A stretch of 64,000 nt of DNA from Baylisascaris procyonis (Eukaryota; Nematoda; Chromadorea; Rhabditida; Ascarididae): NCBI GenBank assembly GCA_037389465.1, contig JAZARR010000175.1:1798001-1862000 (forward strand), read 5' to 3'. The notes beneath the pieces were generated by a model. The model searched no databases, was not told the DNA's origin, and saw only the letters and a program-made list of their open reading frames with translations. Made by a program: the position numbers and the translations under genes. Of this stretch, positions 25,335 to 38,150 are shown piece after piece. Each line of letters opens with the position of its first letter. Positions within the stretch are counted from its first letter, which is position 1.

Positions 25335-28300
25335 TCAACTATAGTAAAAAAAATTATCTATTTCAGAATTAAATAATAGCATTGAAAAAAGACTTGCATT
25401 GAGAGTGCAATTCGAAACATTGGTGGAGAGCGATTCAGCATCTGAACATTGTTCATTGTGTTCTTTTTTTGCACCTCTTTTATGTGGTCTATGTCGACGT
25501 CTCCTTCGACTCTTCCTTGCATCTTCCTGTCCGTTTTCATTTGTTCCGCACTCATTCACTTCACCGTCTTTATGTTCGCTTACTATCAAACGCACTTCAT
25601 CATTGCCGCTGATTTCCTTCTGCAATAAACGAATAGCAATAATCGGCAATTGATCATAACACATTCGAACTAATCTTACTTCAAAATTTATACTCAAAAC
25701 GAGTGCAAAAATTTAATTTCGTTATGTCAAGTGCTGGACGCAATTGCAAAAATCAACTTACTTAGCTAGCTGAATAGAAGTGCGAAAATAATTTTGGAAT
25801 AACCAATCAAGCTAGAATGTTTGCGAAAAAAATATTTTCTTTTCCAATATTTCAACAATAAATGAATATTCAAGTAACCTCAGCGATGAGTTTTGTCGAC
25901 TCGTTACTACACATTCCGTGATCGAAAAAGTTCTTCAAAAGTGAATCGCCACTAAATGAGCTCTGACTGTCAACAGATGTATGCACCTCTTCCTGAAAAA
26001 AAAAAAAAAAAGCTTGCTCATATTAACAGAACTATAAAAGCAATAGAAAACATTAAATTCGTATTTTTGGCCTTCCTTTTCCCAACTCAATGCCATCAGT
26101 TCGTAACCCTCAACAAACAGAGACATATATGAAGCGAGTTCCTTCATCCCAACACTTCTCCCGAACATGTAGATCGAAAATTCATTAATCCACTTCTATC
26201 ATTCAGCAAAGATATATATTTCGTAGATCTACTCAAACCAATAAATAAATTCGAAGAACATTAAATAATGCGGGAAAACTTCAAGGATGAAACCATGGTC
26301 AACGATACAAATATCGAAAAGTATCAGCAAAACATTTAATTATCATCAGACCTAAAAGTTGGGAACACAAGTCGACATTCATAGGATGCAACGGTCATAT
26401 GAATGACGTGCTTTGATACATTGATAAATAACCGTTCAACGTATTTACTACTATAAAATACTACTATAAAACCTTTGCCTCTAGACACACATCTACTAAT
26501 GGTAAGGTGGAAATTTTTCAGTAACTTCTACGCGATGAGCATTAATTAAGAGACGAAAATGAAATAACCAGTATGAAATTTATCATTTTTAATTAATAGA
26601 AAAAGGAGATAAATATCAAATTCCCAGGCGAGCATTCAATATGTGCTTTTAAATAACATTTTAACGCTAAACAAGAATAAAATTGGAAGTGTAAATTGAA
26701 TGCAGTACATACAATGCTTGAATTGAATGCTTCACTTTTCATCGGCGATGAAAATTTGCGTTTTGGCAGGATTATAGGAAGAGGACGACGACGCATACGA
26801 GCCATAGTACCGCTAAGTTTACGTGATTCCATCTACAAATAAGCATTGCGATGGTTATTCCGATGAAATCGATGAATTCAAAACATTTTAAATACTAACA
26901 TCACTCCTACAGCTTTAAAAACAGAATTCGCATGAAAACTCAAACAACAGTTTGATGATGAAAGCATCATTTATGGTTGAGAAATTTCGGCGTAGATGTG
27001 GGAAAAGGAAGTGAATGGGTCGAGAGAGTGGACACTTCGGTTTGCCAGATTTCGTTCAGTGGTTCCAATCCTTGAAGTTAACACTCAGCACAATCACCCC
27101 TTGTCTCAAATAATATATTGCAAATTCTTACTCTCACCTCAAGGAACCTCCTTGTAAGCAGCAGCAAATATCAACTGAAGAAGGAAACAAAAACGACCTG
27201 TTGCCTAGACTGTGTTCGATAGAGTCTTTGTTGCCGAACATCTCCCGACATCCTCGGCAACGGATTCACCAATACGGAATCACGAACGAGATTTTCCGTG
27301 CACAATATCGCATTTCCATTAATCACCGATTTTGGCCATTTGAGTGGCGATTGTGATACGTCCAAAGTTGTCAAATCCTTTCTACCAGACACACTTTCGC
27401 AAGCATTTGGCGACAATGCCAAGGAATCGTTTGTAGATGCCGATGAAGGTGACTGACCACTAAATAATCCAGCCGCAATATTAGACCACAGTGGTGACTC
27501 TGAAAGTGAGAAAAAAAAAACTTCACAAAAAAACGTTCAAATAGGGAAAGTCAATTAATGGAAAGTGGAACTAAGGGCTTCAAGAACAGAACGGAATGAT
27601 GAGGCAAAGCGTAATGGTTAAGTGCCCTTGAAACACCAAAAAAAAAAGACTGAAGTTCGAATCTCCGCTGTTCCGCGAACTTTCCGCTTAATTTTTCTCT
27701 ATATGATAATGGTGGCTTCCTCGCCCGTTATTATATGTTTATTTCACCGCACTCTCGGGAAAAAAGAGAAAAAATCTGCATTACAAACAAAGCAATAATC
27801 GAAATAGATGCAGACTGCAGAAACTATAAGAAAAATGGTACAAGATTCCACAGAGGCGAATAACTTATGATTGCACTTACTAGCTATATTTTTTGGAGTT
27901 GAAGTTATTGAAGATGAGTCATCTGAGAGGTCAGGTGGCATTAGCGTGCTAGCTGAGGCACGACTGCGCCAAACGCCTTGTAATGTACTCGACATACCCA
28001 CTCCCTAAAACAGAAGAAAACTGATGCGATGATGGAAAAGCAGCATTGCTATGGTCGAATAAATTCATTGTTAAATGTTCCTTTCCTCAATGACCTCAAT
28101 CTCTCGCCGATCCGATTCTTCAAATATTGAGGCATCAGTAACAGAAAATAACTGCCGATGAAAGAATGCAGAGTTCAAGAATCATTCCGCTATACGACGC
28201 AAAGTTCGCAAAAATCCGGCTATCCCCTTTTTGACTAAAATCTGTGCAAAAACCTTATTCAAAAAGCATTAATCCGTGTATATCATAAACGTAAATTTTC

Positions 28301-31300
28301 AGCGATGCGATGGATGATGAAGAGCATTTCACAGAGATGGTATAATGAATGGGTGTACTAGAAGTAGATGAGAATGCCACTGTATATATGGATGACAAAA
28401 AATAGAACAGATGGGAAAGCGTGTCATCGAATTCGGCCCGATATGATCTTCATAATCACGCTCATCATGATGGCTAGTTTTGTAAATTACCAATGAACAA
28501 CAAAATGTAAGCAAAATATATTCCTACTTTAAACAATCCTACCGGCAAATTTTTCACAAAAGATTCGTTTTTTTAAGGACCGTATCAGCTATGAAATACG
28601 ATCCAATCGGTGTAGAATATATGCGCAAAAATTTTTAGCATATTTAAATGCCTATTAATATTCAATTCTTTACGAAGCTGACAAAACAATCTGAAAGTTG
28701 ATATATGATGTAGATTTCATTCACTAATTTTCACCACTTCAATTTAAATGAATTTCTAGTTGGAATTATTACAGAATAGACGGATATAGATATATGTGCA
28801 AGGATGATGTGCCATAATATAAACAAAAGATGCAAATTTATAAGAAAAATCCTGAAAGCCATAGTGAAAATTACAAAGTTATAGTTATTTAAATTCCGTC
28901 AAAAACTAGAGAGATCACAGCGATCTCTTCACGAGTTCTCCAATTTCATTAAGAAAATATCTGGCTCATTTTTTCACCTTAAATAACCATTCTGCATTTA
29001 CTGATCTTAAACAAATACACTGACTAAGCTATATCAAAATTCCTCCAAGTCTCCTAAGTAATTCAACATATGCCCCCAAACACCTAAAAAAATATTCTAA
29101 GAGTAGAGTTTACAACAAAAAATTACAAGCAAAGCCTTTGAATTAAACCGAAAAATATGTCGCATGCAATAGCAAATTCACCTCACTCCCCTTACAAAAG
29201 AATGATAGAATAATTCCCTTTCTTAACATAAAATTTATCCTCTCAATCCTCTTAAGGATAACAATGGATGTACTAGATATAACGGACATAAAATTTAATG
29301 AATACACGGACCGAATCTGCGCTCGGTTGGTGTTTATATGGCTGTCGATCAAGTGAAACCGTTGAGCCACGCCTCGAGTGGGACGATGCCGCCGGATAAG
29401 AACGAACAAGAAGCTCGATCTGTAATCCAAAGCATAAATAACATCATACTCCTTAGAAATGACATTAATTGAGTAATGAAGCGCTACTCGATCAGTTCTG
29501 GCTTACTTTAGTCCAGAGTCGAAAAAATATGTTCATGAGATGATCAAAGGGAGCATAAGATGAAGGCAGCACCGCTGATGACATTGCAATGATCGATGAA
29601 CTATTTAGATGGAATTCCATTAAATATCATTTTATTATATTAAATTCTCACTCATTTTATGTAATAAATTAGAAAGTACTCAAAAATATTAAATATTCAG
29701 CTAAACAAGTATGAATTTTAAGTGCTCAATGAAGTGAACGATTTCTTCAAATCGAAGTCGAAGAACATAAACATGTGATTTGATCTCTTTCCTCCGCTAC
29801 CTTTTTCTTACAAAAACTGTAGCAAAATAATGACAGGTAAGGAAAATTCACTCAAATTTCTTAAAATTTTCAATTCCATTTACGAGTGAAATTTTCAGTC
29901 ACTAACTCGTTTATTATCTAGTGTCTGTGCTCTTGAAAAGTCGAATAGTTTAGCACGTATACAGGTGTTACGAGGTCGAATAACGCGATCCGTATAGCTG
30001 AGCGCGCATACGACCTCAACTTCACCTCCATTCGCTGGTGAGTCAATCCACTCGGAGACCGCATAAGGATACGAAGCACATCGATACGGCTCACGAGCAA
30101 TATTCTAAAATAATATTCACGTAGAAAAGATAAACATAACGACCAAATATAATTCGTATATATCAAAATAAACAACAATTTTTATATACGTTGTGAAAGA
30201 CAATTTATGAATATACATAAATTATCGAGAGTTCAGCATTTATGAAGTATGCAAAAGATCTGTAATACGAATTCAGCAACAAAACGTTTTATTTGACACG
30301 TCAAATTATTATTATCAATGCCAACAATGAGAGCTTATAATTTAAATACGAAACGATGGATACTGATACGAAATATGGCTAATTCAGTAAGCGTAATTCC
30401 AAGTGACTCAAAAATGAGCTTATACTATACTTTCCACATTGCAATCAAACATATGCCTTCTATTAGGTGATCACAAATTCTAACATCCCATTTAATTACT
30501 TTTTTTATTTATTATTTCAATGCGATCGATAACGTCCTTATTCCAAAATTTGCGTAGTATAAACAATATTCGAAATGGATAAACTTATTAAAATATGAGT
30601 AAACGATGAGGTTATTAATTCCTCTAAAAATCAATTAATGCGCAGGAATGAAAATGTGAGATAATTTAATTTTCCAAAGCTATTTTCAATATTTATTCAA
30701 TTATGCATATATTTCATGATAAAGGCACAAAAAACGCAACAGCTTGGCATAAAGCAATCATTGAATGAGGAATAATCGAGACATCGTTTAGTCACTTTCA
30801 GGTGCAAATTAAACGTAGAAGACAACTTACCTTGTCATCAGAGAGGATCGAAATGCAAACACTCTTGATGAGAACATGAGAGTTAAGAAGATCCGCTGGC
30901 ATATCCTCATCCTAAAAGCATTCCTTATAAGGTTCTGTTAGGGATAAACTTAATCCCACTGTGGAACTTCACAATCTACAAAGGTTGAAATAAAAGTTTT
31001 ACATCTAGATTTCTATTCCTAAGCAGCCTATGATTACTCAAATAATGATCGTTAAGACCTTTCCTCACACCCAGTCCTCCCGCTTCTACCCTCTCCACCT
31101 CAGCTTCTTTCTCAGTGGCCATTTATAAATCTGAGTATAGCTTTATTACATCTATTCATGTAATAAGCATCATAAAACACAATCGGAAAACTATTCACCA
31201 AAGTAAATTACTGCATTTGCTTAAATATACAGTAAGAGAATCCCACTGCTAGGATATCGTAAAAAGAATTCAAAAAATCATTTATTTGCAAATAGACTTT

Positions 31301-32536
31301 GCTCATGATGAACTATGGTCATGAACCCTCTCCAGCTAGGTGCTTAGAAAATATTCAGTTTAATATTCAATTATGCGCATGAATTTTTATTAATATCTGG
31401 GTAAATAAAAAGTAAAATATGTAAAGCCAAGAAGCGAAAAGCGTTGGCCCTCATCTGGAGGAAAGCCTTCTGTTAGACACTAATCCCTCTCTTGGATACC
31501 ATCGAAAATAAAAGTCTTGAAAATTTGCAAATGGAAATGCAATATCAACTCTCAAAATTTCTTAAACACATCTCCTCAAGATCACAACAGTGGGGGATGG
31601 AAAAAGGAAAGGGAAGGGCGAGATGAGAGAATATCCACATATAAATGAAAACTTAGAACAATGAAAACCTCTTTCCCCTCTAAAACAGACAAAGCGAGAG
31701 CAGTTTCGTTGATCGCCAAGTTTCGACGTTGATCAGCTTATGACTGTCAAACAGCGTTTCGTTTCTTTGTTTCCAACTTAAGACCCATTAGATCAGAAAA
31801 TTCTTTGTGTTCCGCTTGTTTACACAGGTATATGCGACAGTGCAGATATCAGCTATATTGATAGTATACTAAAGTAATAATATACCCACCTATTCAAGAC
31901 TTCTTTCTAACATTTTGATGGGAAATTAGAGTAAGTTATTCATCTTTAAAACATTGAAGACACAAACGTCATTCAAGGTAATAAGATAGAGCCAATCTCA
32001 AGAAACGCACATCCAGCCGAATTGAAATCCTGACAACCGCTCTATACCTTTTATTTCACCTACCTTTCCCAATGGCACCCTCCGTAAGCTAGAAACTCAT
32101 CTATCAATTGATTAATGTAAGTATCTATCAATAGTTTTTGACAGTTTCAACTATATTCCGAAAAAGGCACTCTTACTTACCTGATAAGATTCTTCCCAAT
32201 CCGTATCAACGAGTATTTTATAACGAAATTTTGGCAAATAAGTGAAGCCGGCTTGTCGTGTATACATCGTTACGTGAATAATTAGTGGTAATGAGAGTGG
32301 TTGCGATTGCTTTTCAAGCTTCTGCAATGCGATCTTTTATCTGATTAAATCACTGACAAAAAAGCATTTTGATTTGACAATAAGAATGGGCAAATGAATG
32401 AATACGTGTGGGCGGAAATGGTTGCCTTTAAATATCCCGAAGCCGCTATCCTATTTCCTCAATCTGGACCGATTATTCCAGACCTGTTGCAATAAATAAT
32501 TGTATCCCAGGCTTCAGAAGCATATATAAAAATCTG

Positions 32537-32582
<46 letters not shown>

Positions 32583-35500
32583 CCCTGTTAACAAGATAAA
32601 GTAATCATACAGGAAGGAAATAAAATATGAAGCATACCTTCTTCTGGTCAAGTTGTTGCGAGACTTGTAAAGACGGAAAGTTTTTCATACGATGATTTTC
32701 CTGGCGAAGAGTTTTTATCTCCCTGCAAAATGCTCCCATTAAACTAAAACATTCTTAATAACTTATCATTAATATAATTCTCAAAAGCCTCCACTACAAT
32801 TTATCGTAATTTACTTGTGCTACTCATTAATGATGTCAAAAAAAATCGCAAATCAAGTTTGAAACGTTCTCTTCGGCTATTTTGCCAAACAGTTGAATAA
32901 ACTTGCAAAGATCAACGCAACAAATAGGTTAAAACATTGCCAAACGATAATCCCATCTCGTAAGCGAACGCAGAAAGGAGCATCATTGATGAAATTCGTT
33001 GATTTTTTTTTTTCAACTGAGCTTTGTGATCGAAATTTACAAAGTCACGTGTTCATATATTAGAACGGCTGGCTGCAAGCAACGCTTTAATGCACGAACA
33101 AGTTGATTAAGGATTTGCCCCCTGGGGTTTCCCCATGGACCATCACTCCACTTCATTATTCTTTTAACTCTCACAGTAGCAGAATAAGTATCAGCTGCAA
33201 TTTACTACAACACCCATTGTTTAGTGGCCTTCTAGGAGATTTTGCTCGTCTCCCAGAGAAATAAACAAGGATGAATTTCAAACATTTTAAATAAGAAGCT
33301 ATAAACCTGAAAATATTGGAACGCAGACCGAGGCTGCAAATACCGAGGCATTCGAGATCCTTTAGAGTAATATCAAGTAGTCGATTGCCGTTGATGTTGT
33401 GATGAAGAAACAAAGCAACAAGATGATCAAGTATATCGCCTTTGACCGCTAAAATTCAATCATTCAAGGAGTTGATCATATCTTCTATAAAATAATAGTT
33501 CTAAATTCTACGCAAAAATTGTTGGATTGTTCTTCCATATAGATAAACCAGCATTCGCTTATATTCAAAACGGAATCAAGATTTAGAAGAAAAGCTGAGT
33601 TATTAGAGAGACGCGAAACAAACGTCGATCAAGAACCACAACTATCAATGAACACGAAAATAGCAACATGACAGATATTTGAAATGATAGATCCATAAAA
33701 CATTTGGAGGAATAGGAAAACGAAATGGAATAGCAATATTGCTCATAAAGGCCCGATACTTATATCTGCAACGATTGATGTCGGCCCTTCTTCACCCCAC
33801 CTATTCCCTCTTCTCATACAATACTCAATGGCGATGCGCATTCATACAAAACCGCATCGCGATTAGTCGATCAAATCTGATATAAAAAAGGCACTTACAT
33901 AGTTGAATCGATATTTGACGCACCCATTGACAGACTTGTTCCTCATCCCAAAGTGCAACATCACCTTCCGCCGCTATAGCCCTCGCATCCATTCCCCTCT
34001 GTGTTTCTTCCCTTCTCTTGAGTGCTCGTTCCCGACGGGCAAGTTCTTCCAATTTTTTGGCATAATCCAACTTTTGCGCCTAAATATGACTTCATAATTT
34101 TACAGTTTCCACTTAAAACTGAGCGGTAAATCACATCAAGCGACAGCATACATTGGTTCTAGCCACGATTTTGAATAGGGGAGATGTTCGTTAAAAATTT
34201 GGCACTTATAAATTAAAAGATGAGTTAAGCATAAGGATAAGAAAAAAACTCATTGCAATTTGAATTCTTCCCTCAATTAAGCAGTAAAGAGGGGCCTCTT
34301 CCTCCCGTACCTCTCTTTTCCGTTCATCTTCTCGGAAACGCAATTTTCTCTACCACCGATACATCTCTGATATTGTGTCGATCTAAGATATTTCGTCAAG
34401 CTCATTAATCAATAATAAAATAAAGCATCTGAATGCGCGATCGCAATTATTGAAGCGCTAAGACCTTACCTTCTTTCTCTAAATGCAACGTTCTAAAAAG
34501 ATAGAGCGGGATTCATCCGCTACCTTTCCACGGCATCGATACTCAACGGTAGAAAAGGAAATTTGTGCATTAAAAGCTTCCACTGGACTACTGGTATTTG
34601 ATGGGGTAAACTTTGAATTACTCTCATATTTTTTGAATATATTTATTTGCAATTATTATACCAATTGTGGATAAATGCATTTTAGATGAGAGAATTTCAG
34701 AAAATAAAATATCATATTTAACTGATTAATTGCATTCAATTATTTTTACAAGAATATATATAGCACCTTTCTAGTTTCCAATATTTGTATCAATTACTTC
34801 TTGTGCTTAACGCATAAATAAATTCATTCATTACATATGAATAAATGAAGCAAGTGAAAATAATATAAATAAAACAAAATATAATCGTCTATACAAATGA
34901 TAATATAACTATCACATTTCTGCGAATGAAAATTCTTCTAGAGGACAATAAAGTATAGAAATCAAGCAAAACAATGATCGGTTTCGAAAATTGATGAATA
35001 TATAAAATGAGAACTTGTTTAAAAAATCAAAAATTCTTCGAGGGGGCCAAAAATTCAATGAAATACAGAGTGCATTTTAATTTGAAACAGCAATAAAGCT
35101 AAGCTAAAATCTCGCCAACCTCAAGTTCTTTAAGTTGCTTCTCAATTTCGCACATCCATTCATCCTTACGCTTCAGGAAGAGACCACACTCTTCACTTAG
35201 CTCTCTATTCATTTGCATACTCTCTAATGCGCTTATTATTTGCCTCATATCGTAGCGATCCTTTGGATCAACCTTCCAACAATTCTTCATCAAACTGCAA
35301 TTCTATCATATATCATAAAGTACACAATTTCAAATGAAGCTCATATCTGCTAAGGGAACTGAAATATACTATAAGCATACTCTTTACTAATAACGCTGAA
35401 TAAAGTATAATAAAAAAGTTTCAATAAAATTTCATTCGAAAAATAATCTATCAATGATTTTTTTAAACGACCAGAAGCGGTTATTATTTCAGTCAAGCAA

Positions 35501-38115
35501 AAACGAATATCTAGAGCATTTCTTAGCGTCAGCTATATTCCCATTAGAGAAGGGAAAAATTTCTTTAATATAGATGTTTCTCTCTTTTATAGTAGCTAAA
35601 ATTTTAATAATTTATCAAAGTTTTATTAATGTATAAAATAAATTTTTTCATACTTAGAGAAAAGAAAAAAAGTCTCCTAATGATTCACAAATGAAATAAA
35701 CTCGAACGGGATAGATCAAAAACAAAATTTTCAAAAAGAAAAACTAATATACGACAACATCAATGTAAATAAACAAATGAATATTTCTAATTATTTAATT
35801 TAACGAATAAAGTAAATAATAAAATAAAAACATTTATACTTGGAAAGTGCCGAGGGACATTTCTCTGGTATAACGAGTGTCACACCTTGTTGAGCGATCA
35901 TTGAATAAATACGAAATTCGGTTAATCCTTTGTATGGTACCTAAAATCAAAATTCACCTTCTATATGAAAACGGTTCAATAAACGAGAAAAAGACAGCCG
36001 GAATATGAACAGAATTTTAAAACCATCAGTGGAAAATACTAGAATGAACCATCCTCAAATTGGCATTTAAAAACATTAACTGTTTTAGGTGACAGCTGGC
36101 TGTATTCAAAAAGGTCAAAGTTCAAATATTAACTGTTGTAATCTTTCTTATTTTCTCTTTATATAACATTCACAATGAAAAATTTCCCTTCAAAAAATCG
36201 TTCCTTTTAACTGACAAAGTTATAACAGAAATTAAAGATAAAATTCAATTTAGCATAGCACCAAAATTAGTGCAAAGTTAAATATGCATATCGAATTGCA
36301 GCAATAATGGTAGTCGTTTCGAATGTCTGTCTCAATAAGCGAATCAACGCACTACAAAACACCGTCCGAGAATATCAATCGTCCATTAAATATAACTCTG
36401 CATAAAAAATTATATTTTATTGCAAATACCTCCATATCGTTGTATCAACTATCTCATCTCATCATTGCCTATCAACTAGTCCACTAAGAAGTTTACGGGA
36501 AGCAATTGGTTAGCAAGATTCATTAAGATACTCGATAAAGGTATAGTACCCACCTCACGTGATATCATCTCCCATAATACAACCGCATAACTCCAAACAT
36601 CGGTCGCCGTTGTAATACCATCTTTTTGATTGATAATTTCAGGGCTGAAATAAATAAAAATTTGAAAAATGATGAATTACTTGGAGAAAGAATTGATATG
36701 AAATTTAAAAAAGTTAAGAAACTATAAAAGATCTACGACAGCAACAAATAGAGCAAAATATCGATCGCTAATATAGCATTCTCACCAGAGCTTAAATAAT
36801 TTGTGCTTCTAATACGTTTGTGAAATAACGTCAGAACAGACTCAATATATAAATAAAAGAAATGAAGTATGTGGAGTGAAAAGTGGGAAAGCGCGCCACA
36901 AAAGCTGCAACGATATGTGCTTTTGAGAGCCAGCTCAGGAGAGATAAACCAATTTCCTAAATATCTAACAAATAATAGAATATGCATAATAATGCATTTA
37001 TGCTTTAGCTAATATAATTGCTCGCATACTTTCATGGAATATACTTCTTCCAAGTCAGTCGATTGCAACATGCGACGTCATCGAAATAAACTGTGACCTA
37101 AGGCCACTTGGGAAATGCATGCAATTTTCAACCGCCTCTAAGCATCAACGTTCTTTCTGGAGATATTAGACAAAAAGGGAATTTGATTCAAGCAACAGGT
37201 CATGCTCAAGTAAATTATATCAATGAACTTTCGAAAGTGAGGTTGAGCTCTTCTTCAATGAAAGCTGGCGGATGTTCAGGCTGACGTATACAAAGTTATA
37301 TACGCATAGACAGAACGTTGCTCAATGTGGTTTGCATATGCAAATTTATAAAATCGCATAAAGACGTATTTGACCAAACATTAACAACAACTGATCGGAA
37401 ATGAGGCAAATTTAAAGCGGTACTGTCAATGACTAATATCTATGTTATAAGGAGAACGGAGAAAAAGCCAGAATCGGTGCGAGGCGTGCACTAACCTCAT
37501 CCAAGCAGCAGTGCCACCCCATGTTGGTGCTGTCCACGAGTGTGTTAAATTCTTCGATGTGCCAAAATCACACAATTTACATATAAGATCTTTGCTCATT
37601 ACAATGTTCTTTGATTTTAGATCTCGATGGATTATTGTTTCGGGAGCCTCATAATGTAGATAAGCCACTCCTGATGCTACCTGAATAGATTAATTTCACT
37701 TCCTTCACCACAGTGATCTGTAAACAAATGCCGATATGATAGCAGCTTTCGTGCAGGAGTTGATAATGGCGAACTTAGAAGTGTGAGGCGACTCGCTGCT
37801 GTGGTGTTTGTTCTCTCATCTGAGTGTGACAGTTTCTGACCCTAGGTAAGGTTGCCGAATTCCGCCTCTTCTTGTAGACGCAATGCAATTTTTGAGTCAT
37901 CAACACCAATTAGAAGGTAATGATCACAAACCATATTTCCATTTCGGATTGAATTTGCAACCAAATAAAAAAAACTATGAAAGGAATTTCACAGGTTGTC
38001 AAAAGTTGACGGATCAACCTGGAGTAGTGGAACGATTACAAGGATCAAAAAGACCACAGAATACGATGTACATATATAAATATAAATATATGTATATATA
38101 TATTTATATTTATAT

Positions 38116-38150
<35 letters not shown>

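Noticed and set aside
25399..25653. Plus-strand open frame of 84 codons
   Set aside because: Antisense shadow of the kinase exon at 25619-25335.
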